Below are positions 44,741-53,599 of a stretch of 64,000 nucleotides of DNA, one piece after another. Each line of letters starts with the position of its first letter. Positions within the stretch are counted from its first letter, which is position 1. Source of the DNA: Selenihalanaerobacter shriftii (GTDB lineage Bacteria > Bacillota > Halanaerobiia > Halobacteroidales > Acetohalobiaceae); the NCBI RefSeq assembly GCF_900167185.1, contig NZ_FUWM01000013.1:25970-89969 (forward strand). Reading direction: 5' to 3'. Under the pieces are notes generated by a model. That model had not been told where the DNA came from. It worked only from the letters and a program-made list of their open reading frames with translations, and searched no databases. Both the position numbers and the translations under genes were made by a program.

Positions 44741-45508
44741 CTAAGAAATATTAAAAAGTCCTTCTGCGTTCTTAGTAGTTGTTTTTTCTATCTTTTCTAT
44801 TGAATATGGAAGCAATTCAGCTAACTTTTCAGCTACATATTCAACATAAGCTGGCTCATTGCGCTTACCTCGATTAGGAGCAGGAGTTAAATATGGTGCA
44901 TCCGTCTCAATTAGTAATCTATCCAAAGGGATCTGCTTAATCACTCTGCGCAGTTGATGGGCATTATTAAAAGTTAGAACGCCACCCACAGCTATATAAA
45001 AATTATTCTCTATAGCCTGTTGAGCCATTTCCAAATCTCCACCAAAACAATGAATTACTCCTCCTACTTCATGAGCATCTTCTTTTATTAATATCTTCAT
45101 AGTCTCCTCTTCAGCTTCTCGACTATGAATTACTAAAGGTAGATCTACCTCTTTAGCTAACTGAATATGTTTCCTAAAGACTTCTCTTTGTACCTGCCGA
45201 GGAGAATTATCATAGTGATAATCTAGTCCAGTCTCTCCAATTGCTACTACTTTATCTTTAGTACTCCACTCTTTTAACTGTTGATAAGTTTTATCAGCTA
45301 CAGTTTTAGCTTCATGAGGGTGAACTCCTACTACTGCATAAATCATTTCTTCCTCATTAGCTAAATCTACTGAACGTCGACTAGATTCTTCATCAGCTCC
45401 AACATTAATAATATATTTTAGATTACTCTCTTTAGCTCTCTTAATAACTTGCTGCCTATCTTGATCAAATTTAGGAAAATCTATATGTGCATGTGTGTCA
45501 ACTAACAT
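44741..45508 (-). CDS. tatD: TatD-family metal-dependent deoxyribonuclease
   Basis: About 255 aa. It has the amidohydrolase-type metal ligands DTHAHIDFPKF at the start, the Glu in AIGETGLDYHYD, LVIHSREAEEET, VIHCFGGDLEMA and the Asp in LIETDAPYLTPAP. TatD proteins are 3'-5' exonucleases acting on DNA/RNA, with roles in DNA repair and turnover. The ATG at 45508 follows GGAGGGAGTGG. It lies 16 bp after metG, matching the conserved metS-yabD pair in Bacillus. Confidence 0.94.
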   Translation of the reverse strand: MLVDTHAHIDFPKFDQDRQQVIKRAKESNLKYIINVGADEESSRRSVDLANEEEMIYAVVGVHPHEAKTVADKTYQQLKEWSTKDKVVAIGETGLDYHYDNSPRQVQREVFRKHIQLAKEVDLPLVIHSREAEEETMKILIKEDAHEVGGVIHCFGGDLEMAQQAIENNFYIAVGGVLTFNNAHQLRRVIKQIPLDRLLIETDAPYLTPAPNRGKRNEPAYVEYVAEKLAELLPYSIEKIEKTTTKNAEGLFNIS

Positions 45509-45524
45509 TAAACCACTCCCTCCA

Positions 45525-47459
45525 CTACTTAACCTTAGCTCCACTAGGAATATCTCTATCGACAGTACTTATTGTCAACTCACCTTCATCATTAGATGCA
45601 GCTAGTATCATACCATTGGATTCTACACCAAAGATAGTTGCAGGTTCTAAATTGGCTACCATTAATACCTTTTTATTTACTAATTCTTCAGCTTCATAAT
45701 GCTTAGCGATTCCCGCTACTAATTGTCGCTTTTCTTCACCTAAAGCTACTTGTAACTTTAACAGTTTATTGCTGCCTTCAATTCTTTCTGCCTCTAATAC
45801 TTTAGCTACCCTTAAATCTAATTTAGTAAAGTCATCAAAATTAATATAGTCTTCACTCACTTTTTCTTCATCCTCTCCATCTTCGTTATCTACATCCTCT
45901 TCAACTTGATTAGCAAAATATTCTTCCATATCAATTCTAGGGAAAATCGGCTCTCCTTTATTTACGTTAATTCCAGACTCTAATAAACCCCATTCTTCAG
46001 CCCGACTCCAACTCTCTTCTGCTAAATCAGTTTGGATTCCTATTTGATTCCAAATCTTTTGTGGAGCCTCTATTAAGAATGGCTTTAAAGCAATAGCTAC
46101 AATCCGTAAAGACTCTAATAGATTATAAAGAACTGTCCCTAATTCATCCTTCTTGTCTTTATCTTTAGCTAAAATCCAAGGAGTCGTTTCATCAATATAC
46201 TTATTATTCCTTCTAATTAATGTCCAAAGATGTTCTAATGCTGTACTAAATTGAAGCTTATCCATATCCTCCGTCATAGCTGCAATCTCTTTACGAGCAG
46301 TATCCTTTAGATCTTCATCATAATCAGTAGCTGGACCTGGCTTAGGGATTACTCCATTAAAATACTTATCCACCATAGCTAATGTTCTATTTAATAAGTT
46401 TCCTAAATCATTAGCTAAATCTGAATTAATCCGCTGAATAAAAGACTCTGTAGAATAAGAGCCATCTGTTCCAAAAGCCACCTCTCTCATTAAATAATAC
46501 CGAACTGCATCTACTCCAAAGTCATTTACTAATTTTACAGGATCAACAACATTACCTTTTGATTTAGACATTTTTCCACCTTCTACAGTTAAAAAACCAT
46601 GTCCAAATACTTTTTTCGGTAATTCTAAACCTGCTGCCATCAAGATAATTGGCCAAATAATAGTATGGAAACGTAGTATATCCTTACCTACAATATGTAT
46701 ATCAGCTGGCCAGTATTTATTATATTCATCTTGGTCAGTTAAGTAACCTGCACCAGTTAAATAATTAGTCAACGCGTCAAACCAAACATATATAACATGA
46801 TCTTCATCAACCGGTACTGGAACACCCCAATCGAATGTAGTTCTTGAAATACAAAGATCTTCTAAGCCATCTTTAATAAAATTAATCATCTCATTCCGCC
46901 GTGTCTCTGGCTGAATAAATTCAGGATTATCTTCAATAAACTTTAATAAATCATCTTCATACTTAGACATTTTAAAGAAATAACTCTCTTCTTCTACCCA
47001 TTCTGTCTCTCTTTGACAGTCAGGACACTTGCCATCCTCTAGCTGTCTTTCAAGCCAAAATGTTTCACAAGGAGTACAATACCAGCCTTTATATTTATCT
47101 TTATAAATATCCCCTTTATCATAAATATTTTTAAAGATATACTGGACTACATCTTCATGCTTAGGATCAGTTGTCCGTAAAAACACATCATAATCTACCT
47201 CTAACAAATTCCACAAATCTTTAAAAGATTCCACAATCTCGTCTACATACTCTTTAGGTGTTACCCCATGTTCTTTAGCTGACCTTTCAATCTTTTGTCC
47301 ATGTTCATCTGAACCGGTTAAAAATTTTACATCATATCCTTGTAACTTCTTATACCGTGCTATAGTGTCTGCAGCTGTAGTAGTATAAGTATGACCAATA
47401 TGCAACTTATCATTTGGATAATAAATAGGCGTAGTTACATAAAAACTATCTTTCGCCAT
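45525..47459 (-). CDS. metG: Methionyl-tRNA synthetase
   Basis: 644 aa, class I synthetase. Signatures: YPNDKLHIGHTYTT (HIGH motif near residue 20), a zinc knuckle CTPCETFWLE...CPDCQRE, and KMSKSKGNVV (KMSKS, about residue 300). The anticodon-binding domain is followed by a C-terminal EMAP/Trbp-like tRNA-binding domain (about 535-644: FTKLDLRVAKVLEAERI; LMVANLEPATIFGVESNGMI), as in dimeric bacterial MetRS. The linker between them is acidic. A T-box leader precedes the gene, so expression rises when tRNA-Met is uncharged. It forms an operon with tatD. Confidence 0.96.
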   Translation of the reverse strand: MAKDSFYVTTPIYYPNDKLHIGHTYTTTAADTIARYKKLQGYDVKFLTGSDEHGQKIERSAKEHGVTPKEYVDEIVESFKDLWNLLEVDYDVFLRTTDPKHEDVVQYIFKNIYDKGDIYKDKYKGWYCTPCETFWLERQLEDGKCPDCQRETEWVEEESYFFKMSKYEDDLLKFIEDNPEFIQPETRRNEMINFIKDGLEDLCISRTTFDWGVPVPVDEDHVIYVWFDALTNYLTGAGYLTDQDEYNKYWPADIHIVGKDILRFHTIIWPIILMAAGLELPKKVFGHGFLTVEGGKMSKSKGNVVDPVKLVNDFGVDAVRYYLMREVAFGTDGSYSTESFIQRINSDLANDLGNLLNRTLAMVDKYFNGVIPKPGPATDYDEDLKDTARKEIAAMTEDMDKLQFSTALEHLWTLIRRNNKYIDETTPWILAKDKDKKDELGTVLYNLLESLRIVAIALKPFLIEAPQKIWNQIGIQTDLAEESWSRAEEWGLLESGINVNKGEPIFPRIDMEEYFANQVEEDVDNEDGEDEEKVSEDYINFDDFTKLDLRVAKVLEAERIEGSNKLLKLQVALGEEKRQLVAGIAKHYEAEELVNKKVLMVANLEPATIFGVESNGMILAASNDEGELTISTVDRDIPSGAKVK

Positions 47460-47500
47460 TTAATTCACTCCTTTATAAATATAGTATTTAATCTAAAAAT

Positions 47501-47740
47501 ACCTCTCGTCCCTTTTACTAAGGGACGAGAGGTATTATTCTTAACCTTCCGCGGTACCACCCTAACTTTATCACTACATTAGTTAGTAATCTCTTTTACA
47601 GAAATAACGACTCTGTTAACCGATATAGTCTACTTAATTTCAGCTATATAGCTCCAAGACCATCTTCAGTAGGTTAGTTATACCGCATTTCAGCTACACG
47701 GCTCTCTGTTGATAACTTTCCCGCTTACTCTTCCCTTCTT
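47501..47740 (-). promoter_or_regulatory. T-box riboswitch leader of metG
   Basis: Read on the minus strand. The T-box sequence AGGGTGGTACCGCG is at 47563-47550. It is followed by a terminator hairpin (47533-47501: ACCTCTCGTCCC / GGGACGAGAGGT) with a TTTTTAG tail. The stem I region upstream (about 47740-47640) contains the specifier-loop candidate GAAGATGGTC, in which ATG (47663-47661) matches methionine. Uncharged tRNA-Met is expected to stabilise the antiterminator and allow metG-tatD transcription. Confidence 0.92.
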
Positions 47741-47813
47741 AGCTTTTATTATATCATATCCACTTTAATTAAAAATATACACAAATATAGTAAATTTGTC
47801 AAGGCTTTAATCA

Positions 47814-49670
47814 CTACTTCTTCAAATTATAAGTACTTCCACCTAACGGTGACTCTTCTTTCTCTATTTTATCTTTAACAGCTAATTGATCCAACCTTTC
47901 TACTAGTTCATTCCTGCTTAGAACTGTTCCAGTTAATTGACTATTGATTTCCTGTAACTTATGCAATAACTCATTTTCATAAATAGGTAAATGATCAATT
48001 ATTAATTCATAAAAATTATCATTATCTTCTTTTGTTTTAGCATCTAACTCATCAAAAGGATTTTGAGTATGAGGACTAGTTGTCTTAGCTACTCTAATCC
48101 TGACTGCCATTGTTCTCCCAAATACCGCAGATGAAACAAAAGCATCACCAGACTCTAAATATGGCAGTCTATTCGTCTCCTCAGCTGTTAAGTCTGTCTC
48201 TTTCTTAATTGTTTCAATATCTAAAGCCCTGACTGTTCTAAAGACAAATTTAGTATTCAATTGAGCAGTAATCGTATCTTCCAATAAAGTCGGTCGCTGT
48301 GTAGCTAATATTAAAAAAGTTCCATACTTTCGCCCCTCTTGAGATATTTCTTTAATAATAGATTTAGATGGTGAATCATATCCCTTTGGTGCAAAATTAT
48401 GAGCCTCATCAGTAGCTACAACAAATGGTGGAAAGTAATCAGCCGGCTCTCCCCGATATTCTGCATCCTTATAATCTCTTCGCTGTCTATAAAGATTTCC
48501 CAGTAAATAAGTGGCAAAAACTTGTAATAGCCAAATTGGGCCTTGAATTACTGCCAATTTTCTAGCTCTTAATGCCTCCTCAATTTCAATGATGCTTTCA
48601 TTAAAGACTCCATGTCTATCTAACTTATTCAATCGCCAAACTAAGCCATTAATAGAACTTAAGTGTAAACTACTATAATCCTCTAATAATTTTTGATAAT
48701 CATAGTACTCTTCTTTTTTATGTGAATCCAATTCTCCAGATTTTAATTTCTTTTCAATCTTATTCTTCCCTAGCTCTAAAGCCGTTTGTAAGTCTTGTAG
48801 TCTTCCTTTAAAAGTAAATAATGAATCCTTTCTTCCTTTAGGATTATGTAAACTTTCCACTGCATTCAGCATTGATTCTGATAATCCACTTGCTGCTGAA
48901 AGTAGATCCTTTAAATCCTTTGTCTTTAAATCTTCAAAATTAACTCCTACATCTTGTCCAACTTGAAAAACTTCAAATTTATTATCAAAATCACTTTGAT
49001 ACTTATTAGACAACCCTTCAAATTGGTTACTAAAATCCATCTCAAAGTGAGGATCAAAGACTAAAGTTGGAATTTCTAATTTCATTAATTCTTCTAAAAT
49101 TACTCTCATTCCAAATGACTTTCCAGAGCCAGAACCACCAATAATGCCGATATGAGGGTATTGATGCATAGCCCTTACTTTAAAGTTAAAAGGTATCCCC
49201 TGCTGTGCCACAATTTCATCATCCTCTAATAACGGCGCAATATCTTTGAGGTTATCTTCCATTCCTTCAGCCATCTCTTCAGTTCCTTTAATTACTCCTA
49301 AAACTAAACCTCTTTGTGGTTCCTCTTTAATCAACATCTCTTTAACCTCACTAAAATGTGGAACCTCTGCTTCAACTCCTGTCTTAATTGGGTAAGCTGC
49401 CTCAGTTATTAATCGCACCTTAGCAATGTTTATCTCATCTTCATCTATATCATACCCTATACTACGCAATGACTCTATAACACCACTATCTACAAAACTA
49501 TCTTTAATAGATAACGGGATAAACCTATTATAAGATTGCGTTTCTACTACTTCACCTAGTGGTAAATCTAAATCCTGGTCTAATATCTTTAAGATTTCAT
49601 TACTACGAAATTTTCTATCTTTAGATGCCACATAAACCTCTTGTTGTGTAGTTAATCCAACAACCTGCAT
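47814..49670 (-). CDS. herA: HerA-type DNA translocase/helicase
   Basis: 618 aa. An N-terminal HAS-barrel-like region (about 1-130) precedes an FtsK-like RecA ATPase: Walker A GGSGSGKSFGMRVI near residue 180, TLVFDPHFEMDF, and Walker B VVATDEAHNFAPKG, then the sensor region LILATQRPTLLEDTI and the arginine-finger area LNTKFVFRTV. HerA forms hexameric rings that translocate DNA and work with NurA nuclease in end resection in archaea. The partner gene nurA is immediately upstream (16 bp gap), a classic pair. Both are uncommon in Bacillus-type Firmicutes and sit between the conserved metG and abrB neighbours. Confidence 0.9.
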   Translation of the reverse strand: MQVVGLTTQQEVYVASKDRKFRSNEILKILDQDLDLPLGEVVETQSYNRFIPLSIKDSFVDSGVIESLRSIGYDIDEDEINIAKVRLITEAAYPIKTGVEAEVPHFSEVKEMLIKEEPQRGLVLGVIKGTEEMAEGMEDNLKDIAPLLEDDEIVAQQGIPFNFKVRAMHQYPHIGIIGGSGSGKSFGMRVILEELMKLEIPTLVFDPHFEMDFSNQFEGLSNKYQSDFDNKFEVFQVGQDVGVNFEDLKTKDLKDLLSAASGLSESMLNAVESLHNPKGRKDSLFTFKGRLQDLQTALELGKNKIEKKLKSGELDSHKKEEYYDYQKLLEDYSSLHLSSINGLVWRLNKLDRHGVFNESIIEIEEALRARKLAVIQGPIWLLQVFATYLLGNLYRQRRDYKDAEYRGEPADYFPPFVVATDEAHNFAPKGYDSPSKSIIKEISQEGRKYGTFLILATQRPTLLEDTITAQLNTKFVFRTVRALDIETIKKETDLTAEETNRLPYLESGDAFVSSAVFGRTMAVRIRVAKTTSPHTQNPFDELDAKTKEDNDNFYELIIDHLPIYENELLHKLQEINSQLTGTVLSRNELVERLDQLAVKDKIEKEESPLGGSTYNLKK

Positions 49671-49686
49671 TATTAATCACCCCACT

Positions 49687-50682
49687 TTAATAAACTCGTT
49701 CATCTCGTTTAGAATAAAATAATCTTCTTTGTAAATCTGAATCTAAATATGTCTCCACTAAATTCTTAATCATCTGATCGGAGATTCTAACTTCATTATC
49801 TACAATATCTAACCAAACAGGAACTCCTCTCCCATCCTCTGGAGTTAAAGTATAAACTAAATCAGCAATCTTTTGCAAATCGTTTTGCTGTTCATCCAAA
49901 ATATCAATTCCAATTACTTGTGGATCTCGACTAGTTCGCATAAAAGCTGTTTTAAAACCAATCTTAAATTCTAAACTTAACATCTCACCTTTTTCTAGCA
50001 ACCCAAATAATATTTCTCTATCATAAAAATCATTTCCTCTTAAATCACCTGACAACCTCTTACCAATCTCTCGTGTCCCAATTTCTTCAATTATTCCTAC
50101 TAATAGAACATTCTCCTTAATAGCTAATTCCTTTAACTCTTTCCACTTATCTTCATCTTCAATTCTATACCTGATTAATGACCCATCTAACATAATTAAT
50201 TTTGGATCCCAATTCTTAATGGATTGAAGAGCTACTTCTAACTCCAACTCGGCTAATTTAGAAATTCTAATCTTATTAGCTGCATCTTGCTTACTGAGTC
50301 TTTTACCTTTCTCTTCTTGTTTATCTATAAAATCAATGATTTCTTCTTTTGATATAGAAGTAAGAGGACAGAATAGTTCAGCCTCAATTATATCTTTCTT
50401 TTCAGTACTCTTAGCTAAAGCTTGTAATAGAAAAAGATAATGAGGATAATTACTACCTATTTTGTTTACTGATCCATCAACTCCTACAATTGATTCTTTA
50501 CCTAACCAATGCTGCAAATCATTATTAGTCATTTTATTTAAATCAACTAATTCTCCTACCTCATCTTCAATCTTATCCCGTAACTCTATTTTATCTAGAT
50601 TATCATCTATAGAATATTTAGTTCGCAATTCTTTATTAGTATTTAACAATATTTCCTTAAGTTTAGCAGATGTCTCTAACAT
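49687..50682 (-). CDS. nurA: NurA-domain nuclease
   Basis: 331 aa. The NurA signature VGVDGSVNKIGSNYPHYLFL (metal-binding Asp near residue 75) and a second Asp in LIMLDGSLIRYRIEDEDKW mark the catalytic core, followed by a C-terminal VYTLTPEDGRGVPVWLDIVD with further acidic residues. NurA is a bipolar 5'-3' nuclease that functions with HerA; the two genes are adjacent, in one operon (nurA first). The start follows GGCGGTG. It is divergent from abrB, whose promoter lies in the 170-bp gap. The pair may serve DNA break repair or defence; context alone does not decide. Confidence 0.88.
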   Translation of the reverse strand: MLETSAKLKEILLNTNKELRTKYSIDDNLDKIELRDKIEDEVGELVDLNKMTNNDLQHWLGKESIVGVDGSVNKIGSNYPHYLFLLQALAKSTEKKDIIEAELFCPLTSISKEEIIDFIDKQEEKGKRLSKQDAANKIRISKLAELELEVALQSIKNWDPKLIMLDGSLIRYRIEDEDKWKELKELAIKENVLLVGIIEEIGTREIGKRLSGDLRGNDFYDREILFGLLEKGEMLSLEFKIGFKTAFMRTSRDPQVIGIDILDEQQNDLQKIADLVYTLTPEDGRGVPVWLDIVDNEVRISDQMIKNLVETYLDSDLQRRLFYSKRDERVY

Positions 50683-50771
50683 TTTATCACCGCCTTTTTA
50701 CTTAGCTTTTCTTTATTTTGCTTGCTTTTATCCCATTTTTTTACTTTTTTTAGAAAATTTGATGTCAAGTA

Positions 50772-50800
50772 TTGACTTCCTCTGGAAATTATAGTATAAT
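50772..50800 (+). promoter_or_regulatory. Sigma-A promoter of abrB
   Basis: TTGACT (50772-50777), a 17-base spacer and TATAAT (50795-50800): a near-perfect vegetative promoter 52 bases before the ATG of abrB. Confidence 0.82.
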
Positions 50801-50851
50801 TTATTTAAACACAGATGTCGAAAAATGAAAAAGAAAAAGGAGGTATTGTAT

Positions 50852-51097
50852 ATGAAGTCTACAGGGATCGTTAGAAAAGTAGATGAATTAGGAAGAATAG
50901 TAATTCCTGTTGAATTAAGAAGAACACTTAGAATAGAAGAAAAAGATGCTTTAGAAATTTATGTAGACGGTGAGAGTATCATTTTAAAGAAATATGAACC
51001 TGCATGTGTTTTTTGTGGCAATGCTGCTGACACTACAGTTTTTAAGAATAAAACTGTTTGTAAAGAATGTCTAGCAGAAATGTCTGAAAGCGCTTAA
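50852..51097 (+). CDS. abrB: AbrB-family transition-state regulator
   Basis: 81 aa. The swapped-hairpin AbrB DNA-binding domain (STGIVRKVDELGRIVIPVEL; LRIEEKDALEIYVDGESIIL) is followed by a zinc-ribbon-like C-terminus with CVFCGNA and CKEC, as in clostridial and B. subtilis AbrB. AbrB represses post-exponential and sporulation genes during growth. The ATG at 50852 is eight bases after AAGGAGG; a longer frame from 50825 lies upstream of that site. It is the only plus-strand gene in this block, with a strong sigma-A promoter and a terminator. Confidence 0.93.
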   Translation: MKSTGIVRKVDELGRIVIPVELRRTLRIEEKDALEIYVDGESIILKKYEPACVFCGNAADTTVFKNKTVCKECLAEMSESA

Positions 51098-51131
51098 TAA
51101 ATACATAAAATGACTTATGTTAGATATAGAG

Positions 51132-51159
51132 AAGGTAGGATAGTATACTATCCTACCTT
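51132..51159 (+). terminator. Terminator after abrB
   Basis: A 28-bp perfect palindrome AAGGTAGGATAGTA plus complement, followed by TTTTT on the plus strand. It lies between the convergent abrB and rsmI genes and may also stop transcription from the rsmI side. Confidence 0.87.
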
Positions 51160-51169
51160 TTTTTATATA

Positions 51170-52027
51170 TTATTTTTTATTCACTTCAATTTGAATAGCT
51201 TCTTCATAAACTTCTCGCTTAGGTAATCCTCTTTCTTTTGCTACTAATTTTATTGCTTCTTTTTTAGTAACTCCCTTATCCATCAACAATTCTAAATGTT
51301 CTAATATAGATAAACCCTTCCAGGCAGCATCTTTTTGTTGAATCTGGTCAACATCTATCCCATCTAAAACAATTGTAAACTCTCCCTTAGGATCTTCCGC
51401 CTCAAAATGAGCTAACACTTCACTAACTTTACCAGAAACCTTCTCTTCAAATCGCTTAGTAATCTCTCTCCAAACTGCTATTCGACGCTCACCTAAAATA
51501 TCTAATATACTTTCTAAACTTTCTTTTAGTCTATAAGGGGATTCATAAAATACTATAGTTCTTGTTTCAGGGCTTAATTCTTTTAGCCTGTCTTTTCGTT
51601 GCTTACTCTTGCGCGGCAAAAACCCTTCAAAAATAAATTTATCTGTAGGTAATCCAGAGGCAACTAAAGCTGCTGTCATAGCTGTTGGCCCTGGGACTGG
51701 AATAGCTCTAATTCCCTCTTTATCTACTAAAGAAACTAGCTTATACCCTGGATCAGAAATCCCTGGCATTCCTGCATCAGAGACTAAAGCAATATTTTCA
51801 CCTGATTTTAACCTCTCAATAATTTGTAAACTTCTTTTTTCTTCATTATGCTCATGATAACTAACCATTGATGTCTCTACTTCATAATGATTTAATAAGT
51901 TTTGAGTCCTTCTCGTATCCTCTGCCGCAATATAATCAACTTCTTTTAAAATTCTTAAAGTTCGTAAACTAATATCTTCTAAATTCCCGATCGGTGTTCC
52001 ACATATATATAAATTACCTTTATCCAT
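51170..52027 (-). CDS. rsmI: 16S rRNA (cytidine1402-2'-O)-methyltransferase
   Basis: 285 aa SAM-dependent methyltransferase of the tetrapyrrole-methylase fold. Motifs: LYICGTPIGNLEDISLRTLR, AAEDTRRTQNLLNHY, ALVSDAGMPGISDPGYKLV, PVPGPTAMTAALVASGLPTD and VFYESPYRLKESL. Length is typical. It is in the conserved order yabA-trmN6-yazA-rsmI-abrB. The start follows GAGGAGGAATAAGTC and lies three bases after the yazA stop. Confidence 0.95.
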   Translation of the reverse strand: MDKGNLYICGTPIGNLEDISLRTLRILKEVDYIAAEDTRRTQNLLNHYEVETSMVSYHEHNEEKRSLQIIERLKSGENIALVSDAGMPGISDPGYKLVSLVDKEGIRAIPVPGPTAMTAALVASGLPTDKFIFEGFLPRKSKQRKDRLKELSPETRTIVFYESPYRLKESLESILDILGERRIAVWREITKRFEEKVSGKVSEVLAHFEAEDPKGEFTIVLDGIDVDQIQQKDAAWKGLSILEHLELLMDKGVTKKEAIKLVAKERGLPKREVYEEAIQIEVNKK

Positions 52028-52030
52028 GAC

Positions 52031-52297
52031 TTATTCCTCCTCAACACCGCTTTTTGACTTATTAATCAAAGCTAGCTTATCCTTCCTTTTATACTGTTTA
52101 ATCTGATACTCTCTTTTTTGAGCTTCACTCCTGGTCTTATACTCTTCATTATAAATTAATTTTACAGGTCTTCTTCCCCGAGTATATTTAGCACCTTGAC
52201 CTTCATTATGTTCATCTACTCTTCGTTCTAAATCCGTAGTATAACCAGTATATAATGTTCCATCTGAACAACTCAATATATAAACATAATGCCCCAT
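52031..52297 (-). CDS. yazA: GIY-YIG nuclease-superfamily protein (YazA/UPF0213)
   Basis: 88 aa. It begins HYVYILSCSDGTLYTGYTTD, the GIY-YIG core, followed by RRVDEHNEGQGAKYTRGRRP and KRKDKLALI. The metal-binding Glu is in RSEAQKREYQIK. It is a small single-domain member of the YhbQ/UPF0213 family; no substrate is established. The ATG at 52297 is preferred over a TTG at 52306 that overlaps the upstream stop region. It is co-transcribed between trmN6 and rsmI. Confidence 0.92.
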   Translation of the reverse strand: MGHYVYILSCSDGTLYTGYTTDLERRVDEHNEGQGAKYTRGRRPVKLIYNEEYKTRSEAQKREYQIKQYKRKDKLALINKSKSGVEEE

Positions 52298-52298
52298 T

Positions 52299-53066
52299 TT
52301 AATCAACTACCTTATTGCTATAATTAGAACCATAATATATTTCCATTACTTCTGAAGTATAATTTCCATTATCTTTATAAATAACTAATGGTTTTTTAAT
52401 CTTCAAACCTGGTTTAGCACCTTTAACCCCAGTAACTAAAACCAAATTCGAATTTCTATCTTTATAAGGATATATTAAACGTAATTCTTTAGGTTGTAAA
52501 TTATATTCATTCATCATCCTTAATAGCTTGTCCAATCTTTCAGCTCGGTGTATATAAGTAACTCTCCCCCTATATTTAACTAAATAAGCACTAGCTTTAA
52601 CTATATCATTTAATTCAACTTCTATTTCATGTCTAGCTAAAGCAATACTACGATTGGAATTAACTTTTCCTTGGCCAATAGGTAAATAAGGAGGATTGCT
52701 AACTACTAAATCAAAACTTTCTGCTACAAACTCATCCTTTAGTTTCTTAATATCTACCTCTTTAACTTGAATAGAATTTTTTAATCCATTATATTGAATA
52801 CTTCTTCGTGCCATGCTTACTAACTCAGCCTGTAACTCAATCCCAATTATCTTTCGTGGTTCATACTTTGCCATCAATAACAAAGGGATCACCCCTGTAC
52901 CTGTCCCTAAATCAATAACCTTATCCTTTGATTTAGGTTCAGCAAAATCAGCCAATAAAACTGCATCAATAGCAAATGAAAAATGTGATTTACTTTGAAT
53001 AATCTTCAACCCATTATGGATTAAGTCATCTAGTCTTTCATCTTCTTTAAGTTTAACCTTCGACAA
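52299..53066 (-). CDS. trmN6: tRNA1(Val) A37 N6-methyltransferase-like protein (YabB)
   Basis: About 255 aa Rossmann-fold methyltransferase. Signatures: [30 protein letters not shown], the SAM-binding [17 protein letters not shown], and the catalytic NPPY in [14 protein letters not shown]. It is the Firmicute homologue of TrmN6, located as in Bacillus between yabA and yazA. Start choice is uncertain: a TTG at 53066 is eight bases after AAGGA and gives the family-like beginning ([13 protein letters not shown]), whereas ATG codons at 53075 and 53084 abut or precede that site. All choices overlap the 3' end of yabA. Confidence 0.9.
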   Translation of the reverse strand: MSKVKLKEDERLDDLIHNGLKIIQSKSHFSFAIDAVLLADFAEPKSKDKVIDLGTGTGVIPLLLMAKYEPRKIIGIELQAELVSMARRSIQYNGLKNSIQVKEVDIKKLKDEFVAESFDLVVSNPPYLPIGQGKVNSNRSIALARHEIEVELNDIVKASAYLVKYRGRVTYIHRAERLDKLLRMMNEYNLQPKELRLIYPYKDRNSNLVLVTGVKGAKPGLKIKKPLVIYKDNGNYTSEVMEIYYGSNYSNKVVD

Positions 53067-53397
53067 CTTTATCATCCTTACCATTAGAATCTAATTGAAT
53101 ACCTAATAACCCCATACAAAAGAGACATTCTCCTTTTCTAACTTCTCCAAAGTTAAGATGACAAATATGAAAACCTTCATCATATAACTTAGCTAAGTTA
53201 TTGTATCCTTTCCTCTCTTCTTCTTCATCATTATCTTCCTCAGAAAATAGTAAACGACGTAAGTTTTCATTTTCCTCTTTAAGTTCTTCATTCTCTTTAT
53301 ACAATTTATAAGTTATCTTCTTAATCTCTTGAAACTCATCATTCATTACATTTAATTGTTCTTGAAACTTCGCTAATAACCCTAAGACTTCCTCCAC
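53053..53397 (-). CDS. yabA: Replication initiation control protein YabA
   Basis: 114 aa. An N-terminal leucine-zipper coiled coil ([40 protein letters not shown]) is followed by a C-terminal zinc-binding domain (HICHLNFG...[10 protein letters not shown]). YabA bridges DnaA and the sliding clamp DnaN and limits initiation in Firmicutes. The GTG at 53397 is nine bases after GGAGG; a longer frame from 53430 lacks a site. It follows ricT in the conserved order. Presence of YabA fits with the DnaA-box clusters found in the same window. Confidence 0.9.
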   Translation of the reverse strand: MEEVLGLLAKFQEQLNVMNDEFQEIKKITYKLYKENEELKEENENLRRLLFSEEDNDEEEERKGYNNLAKLYDEGFHICHLNFGEVRKGECLFCMGLLGIQLDSNGKDDKVVEG

Positions 53398-53541
53398 AAT
53401 CAAATACCTCCATAAAAACATTCTTTGCATTATATTCGTGATAATTAAAATTAATCCTGCCTATCTAATATAATAATTATTAGTCTTAGTATTAGTATAT
53501 GCTAAATAATTTTAGATATTACTATTAAATATATAAAGAAA

Positions 53542-53560
53542 GGGTCCCCTTAAGGACACC
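53542..53560 (-). terminator. Terminator after ricT
   Basis: GGTGTCCTTAAGGGGACCC (minus strand) forms a GGTGTCC/GGGACCC-type stem, followed by TTTCTTTAT. It lies 40 bases downstream of ricT and separates it from yabA. Confidence 0.7.
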
Positions 53561-53599
53561 TTTTCTTAAACTAAATTATATTTTTTATCGAGGGCCCAT

